Below, piece after piece: positions 42,616 to 49,557 of a stretch of DNA of 64,000 bases. Under the pieces are notes generated by a model that had not been told where the DNA came from, searched no databases, and worked only from the letters and a program-made list of their open reading frames with translations. Source of the DNA: Actinacidiphila oryziradicis (GTDB lineage Bacteria > Actinomycetota > Actinomycetes > Streptomycetales > Streptomycetaceae). Numbering within the stretch: position 1 is the first letter of the stretch; the number at the start of each line of letters is the position of its first letter. The stretch is taken from assembly GCF_005047355.1 (NCBI RefSeq), contig NZ_SUMC01000009.1:1-64000 (forward strand), read 5' to 3'. A program made the position numbers and the translations under genes.

Positions 42616-43206
42616 ATGTTCCGCACCACTCGACGTGCCGCATTGTCCGCCGCGATCATGGCCACAGGTGCTCTGCTGCTCAGCGGCTGTTCGTCCTCCT
42701 CGGCCGGCACGTCGGCCAACGCCGCGCCGTCCGGTTCCGCGTCCGGTTCCGCGTCCGGCGGTACGCAACAGATGGATGCCTACCGGCAGTGCCTCACGCA
42801 GCACGGGGCCAAGCTCCCGAGTGGCCGTCCAAGCGGTCGTCCGAGTGGCCGTCCGAGCGGTCAGGCCGGCGGCGGGGGTGGCTTCGGTGGTGGTTTCGGC
42901 GGGGGTCAGTCGGCCAATCCGGCGTTCCAGCAGGCGGCGCAGGCGTGCGCGAGCCTGCGTCCGCAGGGTAACGGGGGCGGTGCCGGGAACGGCAACGCGA
43001 ATGCGTCGGCCATCAGCGCGTTCACCAGTTGCATGAAGGACCACGGAGTCGTGCTGCCCTCCGCTTCACCCGGCGCCCAGGGCAATGTCATGCGCAGCCT
43101 GAACACCGCCGACGCCAAGACCGCCAAGGCCTACACGTCCTGCAAGGCTCTGCTCCCCGTGCGCTCCCCGGGCCAGTCCGCAGCGACCGCGAGCCCGTCG
43201 TCCTGA
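42616..43206 (+). CDS. Secreted Gly-rich lipoprotein divergent from the pump operon
   Basis: 196 residues with lipobox LLSGC near residue 25. Two related motifs, YRQCLTQHGAKLP and FTSCMKDHGVVLP, each place a Cys before (Q/K)(H/D)HG, with two further Cys (QACASL, TSCKALLP), so two disulphides are likely. Between them is a GRPSGRPSG repeat and a Gly/Phe tract. The ATG at 42616 has GAGGAG upstream. The divergent arrangement suggests co-regulation with the MacAB-like operon. Confidence 0.78.
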   Translation: MFRTTRRAALSAAIMATGALLLSGCSSSSAGTSANAAPSGSASGSASGGTQQMDAYRQCLTQHGAKLPSGRPSGRPSGRPSGQAGGGGGFGGGFGGGQSANPAFQQAAQACASLRPQGNGGGAGNGNANASAISAFTSCMKDHGVVLPSASPGAQGNVMRSLNTADAKTAKAYTSCKALLPVRSPGQSAATASPSS

Positions 43207-43424
43207 CGCCGGCGTGAGCAGCATGCCCACGCTGACCGGCCAGTAGCGGCGGCAAATGAGGTTCAGTGGGAAGACCGCGACGCAGCCGGGGACAGCGTTG
43301 CCGGGCGGCCCGGGACCTCAGAGTTGTCGCTGGGAGATGTGACGGAGCCCGGGAGCGGTATCCAGCTGCCCGGGCCCCTATTTGCCACCCAATTGCGCAC
43401 ACCGGCGGCGTTTAAGAGCCGCGG
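43207..43424. other. Intergenic DNA downstream of the permuted tRNA array
   Basis: No gene. It contains a 7-bp GC hairpin (GCCCGGG/CCCGGGC, 43347-43375) and, next to the array, GCGGC/GCCGC around TCTTAAAC. Either could terminate transcription arriving from the minus-strand RNA elements. Confidence 0.55.
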
Positions 43425-43430
43425 ATCATT

Positions 43431-43515
43431 CTTAGATCGACGTGTTCTGCCTTTGAACTACCGTGCCACGAGGAGAGGCACAGACAGGACTTGAACCTGC
43501 ATCCGTCGATGATCG
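43431..43515 (-). tRNA. Circularly permuted tRNA-like gene 2 (CTA anticodon loop)
   Basis: On the minus strand the 3' half comes first. Anticodon 3' stem is CGACG (43508-43504), variable GAT, T arm GCAGG-TTCAAGT-CCTGT, acceptor CTGTGCC (43483-43477), discriminator T. An 8-nt linker (43475-43468) follows. The 5' half then has acceptor GGCACGG (43467-43461), TA, D arm GTTC-AAAGGCA-GAAC, A, anticodon stem CGTCG and loop ATCTAAG (43437-43431). All four stems pair across the permutation (acceptor 7/7 with one G-U, anticodon 5/5, T 5/5, D 4/4). U33 is followed by CTA and A37. CCA is not encoded. The T arm resembles actinobacterial tRNA-Trp. Confidence 0.8.
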
Positions 43516-43570
43516 TCCGCACTCGGTCGATCCGGTGTTCGGCGGCGAATGCTGAGACTTGAGCGAGAAT

Positions 43571-43664
43571 CTGAGATTCAGGGGGCCGCCTCTTCCAGAC
43601 TTGGGCCACCCCGGCGCGTGTGCCGGGGGAGGGATTTGAACCCTCAACTGATACCCCTGTTCAG
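43571..43664 (-). tRNA. Circularly permuted tRNA-like gene 1 (GAA anticodon loop)
   Basis: On the minus strand the 3' half precedes the 5' half. Loop copy CTGAACA (43664-43658), anticodon 3' stem GGGGT, variable ATCAGTT, T arm GAGGG-TTCAAAT-CCCTC, acceptor CCCCGGC, discriminator A (43621). A 5-nt linker CACGC follows. The 5' half has acceptor GCCGGGG (43615-43609), TG, a three-pair D stem GCC/GGC with GG in its loop, G, anticodon stem GCCCC and loop CTGAATC. The acceptor pairs 7/7, T 5/5, anticodon 5/5 with one G-U. Both halves carry CTGAA, so the joined loop reads GAA wherever the join falls. Pyrimidine or C at position 37 is unusual. No CCA is encoded. Confidence 0.78.
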
Positions 43665-43684
43665 CTTCAACTTCAGTTTCAGCT

Positions 43685-43718
43685 TGCGCTCTCGCGCACC
43701 CCCCGCTCTCACGGGGGG
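43685..43718 (-). ncRNA. Twin hairpin leading into the permuted tRNA array
   Basis: CCCCCCG/CGGGGGG with a 6-nt loop (43699-43718) is immediately followed by TGCGC-GAGA-GCGCA, a 5-bp stem with a GNRA-type tetraloop (43685-43698). A run of four hexamers of the CTGAAN type then follows, the last of which is the anticodon loop of element 1. It lies 22 nt after the stop of the 43740 gene, so it may be a terminator or a processing signal at the start of the RNA. Confidence 0.6.
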
Positions 43719-43739
43719 CGATCATGAGGCTACCGGAAC

Positions 43740-44471
43740 CTAGCGGAACAGGTAGCCGAATACCGCGTCGCCGACCCGCTGGTCGGTGACCTCGGTGCTG
43801 TTGGCCTCCTCGCGGGCGTACTTGACGGCCTGCTGCAGCTTCTCGACCCGGTCGAGCAGATCGTTCACCCGCCGGGCGGGAAGCGCGCCGGAGAACTTCA
43901 CCGTGGTCCAGTACCCCACGGGGATGTCCTCGTAGTACACCTCGACCTGCGCCGGGTGCTTCTCGGTGGCCTCGGCCTTCACATGGTTGCGCGGGACCTT
44001 CTTGGTGCGGATCGTACGTACCGGGTCCGTCTTCCAGGAGTCCGTCGACGGATCGAGGTTCCAGGACTCGGAAGCGTCCAGCATCGGGAGCTTGCGTACG
44101 AACGTGTGCAGATCTGTGAGCTGCTTCTCCAGGAAGAGCAGATACGGCACCGGCACCTGGGCCAGCAGCACCGTGCCGTCCACGACGACATCGGCGCTGG
44201 CGGTGCGGTTCGCCCAGTCCTTGGTCGCCGTCACGTCGAAGAGCCGGGTAAGAGTCGCCGCGGTCGTCCTCAGAATGTCCTCGGCCTTGGCCTGAACCCG
44301 GGTGGACTCCGGCGGCAGCTGCTCGCCCTCCTCGTCCTTGGGCTGGTACGTCCGAGAAATGCCGGCCAGCAAGGCGGGCTTCTGGAGGTCATGGTGAGCC
44401 TGGGTCAGCTCCTGGAGCGACTTGGACTTGACGCCCTTTTCCACGGCGATTATCTGATTCAGCTTCGGCAC
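43740..44471 (-). CDS. Conserved actinobacterial protein of unknown function next to permuted tRNAs
   Basis: 243 residues from the GTG at 44471 (PKLNQIIAVEKGVKSKSLQELTQAHHDLQKPALLAG). I believe this family is catalogued as DUF7873, without known function. It is mostly soluble alpha/beta with HxD/H residues (ATKDWANRTASADVVVDGTVLLAQVPVPYLLFLEKQLTDLHTFVRKLP, then TKKVPRNHVKAEATEKHPAQVEVYYEDIPVGYWTTVKFSGALPARRVNDLLDRVEKLQQAVKYAREEAN). Basic-acidic segments would suit RNA binding. The stop lies 22 nt before the hairpins of the permuted tRNA array on the same strand, suggesting cotranscription. Confidence 0.8.
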   Translation of the reverse strand: MPKLNQIIAVEKGVKSKSLQELTQAHHDLQKPALLAGISRTYQPKDEEGEQLPPESTRVQAKAEDILRTTAATLTRLFDVTATKDWANRTASADVVVDGTVLLAQVPVPYLLFLEKQLTDLHTFVRKLPMLDASESWNLDPSTDSWKTDPVRTIRTKKVPRNHVKAEATEKHPAQVEVYYEDIPVGYWTTVKFSGALPARRVNDLLDRVEKLQQAVKYAREEANSTEVTDQRVGDAVFGYLFR

Positions 44472-44540
44472 GAACCGGAAACTATCAGTCCCACCCCGTT
44501 CACACATCCCAATTTCGGTCCGCACCGAACCGCACCGCAC

Positions 44541-44868
44541 CGCAGCCGCGGCAAGAGCAGGCGGCGAGACTTCGGGTGACCGCTCCGCGAAGTGATCGAA
44601 CGTCTGTCACATGAGCGGACTCTCCGCGCGAGCAATGGTCTCGCGGTTGACGGCGGACATGCAGATACCTGTCCCCTGCGGGGAGCAACGCCTTGCATGC
44701 GGTGACTACTTCAGGCTGTCACGCCCTGAGCGGCCCTGGGGGCGTGGCAGTACTTCACCGTCAAGAAGTGAGCGGGTAGGGCCGGCGGTACCCTCATGCC
44801 TGGGACGTGCGGGTACTCGAACGGGCCGGAGCGGCGGCCGCTGCGGGAAGCGGAGGGGTGAGAGGCAC
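44541..44868. other. Divergent intergenic region
   Basis: About 330 bp between the divergent 43740 gene and the type VII toxin locus. CCGCA repeats (44520-44545) and short GC hairpins are present. I find no gene or clear operator. A GGAGGGGTGAG ribosome binding site lies at its right end. Confidence 0.5.
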
Positions 44869-45255
44869 GTGATGGGTGCGGCGGAGTTGGCGGGTCGGAT
44901 CGCTGACATGCATCTGGGGCGCATGAACGGGCGGGGGCTGGTGGCTGAGTTCCGGCGCGCTCTCGCTCTTGTTCCGCTGTGTGAGGGGGGTTTGTGGTCG
45001 GTGGATGCTGAGGGTGTGCGGTGGCTGCTCGCTTTTACCGGTGAGGAGGCGCTGAGCCGGTTCGCGGCCTCGCGGGGCATCGATGCCGGGGCCGAGGTGC
45101 CGTATATGAGCGTGTACGGGGCGCGGTTGCTGGAGGTGGCGGTCCCGGCGATGGGTGTTCCGGCGGGGGTCGCGGTGGATGTGGCGGGGCCGTGGCCCGC
45201 GTTGCTTCCGCCGGTGGTGGGGATTGTGCCGGAGGCCGTGGCGGTGGCGGCGTGA
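44869..45255 (+). CDS. SseB-like protein of a type VII toxin locus
   Basis: 128 residues from GTG (an in-frame ATG follows at 44872). LAGRIADMHLGRMNGRGLVAEFRRALALVPLCEGGLWSVDAEGVRWLLAFTGEEALSRFAASRG matches the SseB fold often found in actinobacterial ESX effector loci. The end is hydrophobic (GPWPALLPPVVGIVPEAVAVAA). The stop overlaps the next gene (GTGA). A chaperone or immunity role is possible. Confidence 0.75.
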   Translation: MMGAAELAGRIADMHLGRMNGRGLVAEFRRALALVPLCEGGLWSVDAEGVRWLLAFTGEEALSRFAASRGIDAGAEVPYMSVYGARLLEVAVPAMGVPAGVAVDVAGPWPALLPPVVGIVPEAVAVAA

Positions 45256-45860
45256 GCGGCGGGTATCAGGTCGATCCGGAAGCGCTGAAGCTGGCCGCTG
45301 AGGGCATCAATGGCGCGATCAGCGAGCTGAAGAGCCTGGGTATCGAGGAGAGCGGCGAGGTCGGCCGGGGTTTCTCCAATGTCGAGTTGACCGGGATGCA
45401 GCTCGGTAACGCGGGTCTGCGGGGTGATTTCGACGCGTTCTGCGAGCGATGGTCGTGGGGTGTGCGGACGCTGGTGCAGGACGGGAACGAGATCGCGAAG
45501 CGGCTGGGTCTGTCGGCGGGCATCTACTACGACCAGGAGCAGTACACCGAGGGGACGTTGAAGGACGTGGTGAACGCCGCGACGGGCAATCCGTACCTGA
45601 CGCAGGACCAGGTGGAAGCCCAGTCGTGGGGCAAGACGCTGTCGGACAACCCGTTCACGCAGGTCCGGGACGCGGACTATTCGGAAAAGTCGTTCGAGCA
45701 GTCGGCGCTGCACTCCGGGCAGACCTGGCAGGCTGAGGGCCGGGACCTGATGGACGGCCCGATGGGCATCCAGAAGAAGGTGGCGGACCAGGTGGGACTG
45801 GGCCAGGAGTACGACCAACTGCAGAACAACATCGTCGGTCCCGAGCAGAAGCAGGGCTGA
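45252..45860 (+). CDS. WXG100/ESX-type secretion partner
   Basis: 202 residues from the GTG overlapping the SseB-like stop. YQVDPEALKLAAEGINGAISELKSLG is the helical start typical of ESX/EspC-like proteins, and FDAFCERWSWGVRTLVQDGNEIAKRLGLSAGIYYDQEQY carries the Trp-containing turn and second helix. An extended C-terminus follows. It sits one base before the toxin gene and probably escorts it to the type VII secretion apparatus, whose core genes are not in the window. Confidence 0.78.
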   Translation: MSGGYQVDPEALKLAAEGINGAISELKSLGIEESGEVGRGFSNVELTGMQLGNAGLRGDFDAFCERWSWGVRTLVQDGNEIAKRLGLSAGIYYDQEQYTEGTLKDVVNAATGNPYLTQDQVEAQSWGKTLSDNPFTQVRDADYSEKSFEQSALHSGQTWQAEGRDLMDGPMGIQKKVADQVGLGQEYDQLQNNIVGPEQKQG

Positions 45861-45861
45861 C

Positions 45862-47619
45862 ATGGGTTTCGGGGACCTGGTAGGCGAAGTCTGGGACGCC
45901 GGGAAGAAGGCGACCGGCGAGGTCATCGACAGTGCGGCGCATGTGGTCGGCTCCGGGCTGGACGCGGTCGGCCTGGACGGCGCTGCCCACGCGGTGGACC
46001 AGTGGGGCGACCGTACTGCCGACAGTCTCGGCGCGGACATCGCCGAGCTCGAACTGGGCCAGAGCGAGGACCCCAAGCAGCTCATCCACGGGGATGCGGC
46101 CGCGATCCGCCAGTCCGTCGGGCACCTGCGGAAGTTCCACGCGGCGTTCGACTCGACGGGGTCGGGGCTTTCCCGGCTGGACTCCGAGCACTGGCAGGGC
46201 CAGGCCGCGGAGGCGTTCCGCGCCAAGTTCGCGCCGCATCCCAAGCAGTGGCTGACGGCGTCGGCCGCGTGTGAGAAGGCCGCCGGCGCGCTGGAGACCT
46301 ATGCGCACACGGTGGAGTGGGCACAGGGCCGGGCGAAGGAGTGCATAGACCGGTACCGCAAGGCATCCGATGCCTACGACAGCGCCAAGAACGCGTACAA
46401 CAAGCAGGTCGACACCTACAACGCCCAGGTGAAGAGCTACAACCAGGCGGTCTCCGCCGGCCGCGACGCCGGGACCGCCCCGGTCAAGCCAGGGCAGTTC
46501 CAGGGCGACAGTCATCTGACCCAGATGAACCTGGCAGAGATGTACCTTCACCAGGCGCGCGTCCAGCGGGACTCCGCCGCCAAGACCGCCGGTGAGGCGC
46601 TCCGGGCAGCCACCGCCACCGCCCCGGCCGAGCCGGGCTTCGCCACCCGGCTCCTGGACGACGCCAGTGACCTGGCAACCGGCGCGCAGGTCGGGGCGGA
46701 CCATTTCACCGGCGGCCTGGTGAAGGGCGGGGCGGACCTGCTGAAGTTCGCCCGTGGTCTGAACCCGGAGGACCCGTACAACCTCACCCATCCGGCGATG
46801 TACCTGGACCACATCAACACCACGGTCGCCGGAATGCTGCATGCCAGCAACCACCCCACCGAGCTGGTATCCGCCCTCGCCGGTTCCGGCTGGGGATCCG
46901 ACCCGGCCGAGGCGTTCGGCAAGCTCGTCACCAACCTCGCCGCCGGAGTCCTGACGGACGGCGGCAGCGTGGAGGCGTCCGTCGCCGAACGCGAGTCCGT
47001 CGGCATTATGGAGAACGCCGCCAAGGGCGAGGCGGAGAACGCCGCCGAGCACGGCGTGGCGAACAGCGGCCAGGCGCTGCCCGACGGCTGGACCATCGAT
47101 CCCACCACTGCGGACAACGAGGCGACTCACGACTGGAAGCATTTGGCCCAGTCGACGGATCATGTCTCCGCGAAGGCCATTCACAACGATGTCGCGGACG
47201 CGGAAACGCGGCTCAAGTTCGAGAACGACCAGTACCCGTGGCTGAAGGATGTGAACGGCCAGGGGCCCGGATACGATATCAATTGCTCGCAGAATGTGGA
47301 GGCGGTGAACGGCCGGCTGGACGGCCATGACTCCACCGCCGCTCCGCTGGCCTCGGAGAAGTGGCCGGACAAGGCGACGCTGGGAAACCCCAACGCCGAC
47401 TGGGAGGATGTCGGGAGCTACGACAAGGTCATCGAGGACATGGACAAGAGGGGTGAGGGATCCCGTGGAGTCGTCTACATATCCAGACCGAATGGGACGG
47501 CCCATGTTTTCAATGTGATCCACGATCGCAATGGAGTCGTCTTCCTTGATGGGCAGTCAGGTCATCTCGGCCAACTGGAAAAGAATGTCAGCCATGTCTT
47601 GTACATGCCCTACAAGTAA
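45862..47619 (+). CDS. Type VII polymorphic toxin with papain-fold (deamidase-like) C-terminus
   Basis: 585 residues. The N-terminal half is helical with an ESX-like core (IRQSVGHLRKFHAAFDSTGSGLSRLDSEHWQGQAAEAFRAKFAPHPKQWLTASAACEKAAGALETYAHTVEWAQ, WxG-like SEHWQG) and a coiled-coil. The C-terminal 130 residues resemble papain-fold toxin 1 / glutamine deamidase: Cys in YDINCSQNVEAVN, His in GTAHVFNVIHDRNG, and Asp/Gln in VVFLDGQSG. The central linker is Ala/Glu-rich. The RBS is weak because the start is close to the preceding stop. The immunity gene follows 33 bp on. Confidence 0.82.
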   Translation: MGFGDLVGEVWDAGKKATGEVIDSAAHVVGSGLDAVGLDGAAHAVDQWGDRTADSLGADIAELELGQSEDPKQLIHGDAAAIRQSVGHLRKFHAAFDSTGSGLSRLDSEHWQGQAAEAFRAKFAPHPKQWLTASAACEKAAGALETYAHTVEWAQGRAKECIDRYRKASDAYDSAKNAYNKQVDTYNAQVKSYNQAVSAGRDAGTAPVKPGQFQGDSHLTQMNLAEMYLHQARVQRDSAAKTAGEALRAATATAPAEPGFATRLLDDASDLATGAQVGADHFTGGLVKGGADLLKFARGLNPEDPYNLTHPAMYLDHINTTVAGMLHASNHPTELVSALAGSGWGSDPAEAFGKLVTNLAAGVLTDGGSVEASVAERESVGIMENAAKGEAENAAEHGVANSGQALPDGWTIDPTTADNEATHDWKHLAQSTDHVSAKAIHNDVADAETRLKFENDQYPWLKDVNGQGPGYDINCSQNVEAVNGRLDGHDSTAAPLASEKWPDKATLGNPNADWEDVGSYDKVIEDMDKRGEGSRGVVYISRPNGTAHVFNVIHDRNGVVFLDGQSGHLGQLEKNVSHVLYMPYK

Positions 47620-47652
47620 CTGCCCCGCCGAACAGCCGATCGGACTGCTCAA

Positions 47653-47949
47653 ATGACCAGAGAAGAGGCCGTGGAGACGGCACGTGTCTTCCTGCACGGG
47701 ATCTACGGTGACGGCCCCCCGACCATCGTCATCGATCCGGCGGAGGCTGTGGAGCACTCCCTTGCCTGGACGGTGCTGTTCGACTCCCAGGAGCACATCG
47801 ACACCGGTGATTTCACCCAGGCGCCCTTGTTGAGGCTCGTCGTCGTCTTCAAGGACAAGTCGGACGTCGTCTTTCATCCTTCCGCCTACACCGTCGAAGA
47901 GTCGGAGGCGTGGCTGGCCACCGGGCAACGCCCGCAGAGGCTGTCCTGA
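47653..47949 (+). CDS. YrhB/Imm35-type immunity protein
   Basis: 98 residues: MTREEAVETARVFLHGIYGDGPPTIVIDPAEAVEHSLAWTVLFDSQEHIDTGDFTQAPLLRLVVVFKDKSDVVFHPSAYTVEESEAWLATG. This is the YrhB/Imm35 pattern, a known partner of papain-fold toxins. It is directly downstream of the toxin gene and 4 bp before the next ORF. The predicted role is to block the toxin active site. Confidence 0.8.
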   Translation: MTREEAVETARVFLHGIYGDGPPTIVIDPAEAVEHSLAWTVLFDSQEHIDTGDFTQAPLLRLVVVFKDKSDVVFHPSAYTVEESEAWLATGQRPQRLS

Positions 47950-47953
47950 GCAC

Positions 47954-49261
47954 ATGACGAATCCGACTGAACAGGCCGACAGCTGGCTGCGCCACCGCTA
48001 CCAGGGAATGGTGGAACTGTCCGCCCCCGCCCCGGTCGCGGAAGGGGCCCAGGCGTGGCTCTTCGGCTGCCGCGCGCGGCCGGTGCCCGGTTACCCGGAT
48101 ACCGCCATGCTGACCTCGCTCGTCGCGGTTCCGAAGAACGGGACCCAGCCCTTCCATCCGGCCACCGACGACCCCTGGGGCGACCTGGCCGCCTTCGACC
48201 GTGACCCGGTACCCCGCGACCCCGAGTCCCAGGCACTGCGCACGAACGCACGTGGCTGCGTCCTGGCTGCGGACGCCGCCCTGAACGGCGGCCGGGCCAC
48301 CCCGCTGGCCTGGCGGCCCTACCATGAGGCGCCCGGTTGGTGGGACCGCCTGGTCCGCGGCTACTTCCCCGCCGCCGAGGTGTCCGCCTGCGCCGGCTGG
48401 GACGAGGTCATCGCCGCGGTACAGGCGCCCGGCCCGGACACCCGGGGCGTGGTCTGGATCCGCCGCGAGCTTCATGGTGCCGAGGCCACCGGGCACCTGA
48501 TCTACGCGCAGAACAACAATGGCCAGGTCGTGCTGCTCGATCCGCAGGCAGGCCGGCTGGCGCGCCTTGAGCCTGCCGGGATCCGCCAACTGACCCTGGC
48601 CCGTTTCCCGGGAGGTGGCGGCCCGGACTCCGGGCCGGAAGGACCCGCTTGGCGCCGGCCGGCCGCAGACTCGGCGTCGGCGATCAGCAAAGCGGAGGAA
48701 TGGCTGGCGGACGTGTACAGGGGTGAGGTCGCCCTGGTCGCGCCGTCGCCCGCCGACGAACTCGCGCGGGGCTGGCTGTTCGCCTGCAACACCAAGGCGT
48801 TCCTGAGCGGCGGACGTCCGGCCGACGCGATGCTCGACGCCGCCCTGGTCGTCCCCAAGGACCACCGCGAGCCGTTCGGACTGCCCAACTCCGACCCGTG
48901 GGGCTGGCTCGCCCGCTGGGATGCCGGCACTGAACCAGGCACCGAGGGCCTTGACCTGCCTCCCAAGCCTGGTCCCGCCGCGTGGATGCCGTCGACGATG
49001 AGCCGGCTCGGGTCCGTCGTCTCCGTCACCGATCACACCGCCTGGCCCACCGTCCTCGCCGAACTCGCCACCTCTCCCGAGGGCGCCCGTGCGGTGGTCT
49101 GGGTGCGCCGCAACGACCCCCAGGGCCGCGAGTCCGTCGGCCTGCTCGTCGTCGCCGCCCACACCCCCACGGGCCTCGTCCTGATCGACGCCGCCCGCGA
49201 CGCCCCTGCCGAACTGGACAACAACGGTGTGCGCTCCCTCCACCTCATCCGCTACCGCTGA
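47954..49261 (+). CDS. Duplicated YrhB plus degenerate papain-fold protein
   Basis: 435 residues consisting of two homologous halves (about 1-225 and 235-435). Each half begins with a YrhB-like domain (AWLFGCRARPVPGY ... / GWLFACNTKAF ...). Each ends with a block like the toxin C-terminus: GVVWIRRELHGAEATGHLIYAQNNNGQVVLLDPQAGRLARL in half one and AVVWVRRNDPQGRESVGLLVVAAHTPTGLVLIDAARD in half two. The catalytic Cys of the toxin is not seen in either, and half two also lacks the His. I infer a non-enzymatic immunity or decoy protein. Confidence 0.72.
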   Translation: MTNPTEQADSWLRHRYQGMVELSAPAPVAEGAQAWLFGCRARPVPGYPDTAMLTSLVAVPKNGTQPFHPATDDPWGDLAAFDRDPVPRDPESQALRTNARGCVLAADAALNGGRATPLAWRPYHEAPGWWDRLVRGYFPAAEVSACAGWDEVIAAVQAPGPDTRGVVWIRRELHGAEATGHLIYAQNNNGQVVLLDPQAGRLARLEPAGIRQLTLARFPGGGGPDSGPEGPAWRRPAADSASAISKAEEWLADVYRGEVALVAPSPADELARGWLFACNTKAFLSGGRPADAMLDAALVVPKDHREPFGLPNSDPWGWLARWDAGTEPGTEGLDLPPKPGPAAWMPSTMSRLGSVVSVTDHTAWPTVLAELATSPEGARAVVWVRRNDPQGRESVGLLVVAAHTPTGLVLIDAARDAPAELDNNGVRSLHLIRYR

Positions 49262-49557
49262 GCGGCCACAGCGACGCGGCCTTGTCGCTCGCCACGGGAC
49301 ACTGCGCTGGAGTGGGCCCCCCGCAGGCGTGGGTCCCCTCCCAGGATGACTTGGCCGGCCGGCCCGGGGCGCGGGGACCGGGTGGCGGCTTCCCGGCCGG
49401 CGGCTGGAAGCGGCTCAAGGGTGATCCGCACACCTGGCCCGGCCGCCACCTCAGCCGGCGTGCCCGGCGTCGGGTTGGCATGCCCCACTACGTGGGGTGT
49501 CACCGCACCGGCTGGTAGTCCCCGTCCGACAGGACCGTGCGGAACGGCATCACGGTC
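49262..49557. other. Gap after the toxin locus
   Basis: About 300 bp, GC-rich, no supported gene. It holds GGCCGGCCGGCCCGGGGCGCGG-type runs and lies between the toxin locus end and the truncated phzF end (convergent), so terminators are expected. Confidence 0.4.

Noticed and set aside
43476..43657. Canonical tRNA formed by the 5' half of element 1 and the 3' half of element 2
   Set aside because: The acceptor halves GCCGGGG and CTGTGCC do not pair and the anticodon stems do not match, so only the permuted reading works.
43432..43725. Open reading frame running through the permuted tRNA array on the minus strand
   Set aside because: Its translation (QLRVQIPPPAHAPG, GSSPVCAS) is the usual accidental reading of tRNA sequence, and it lacks codon bias.
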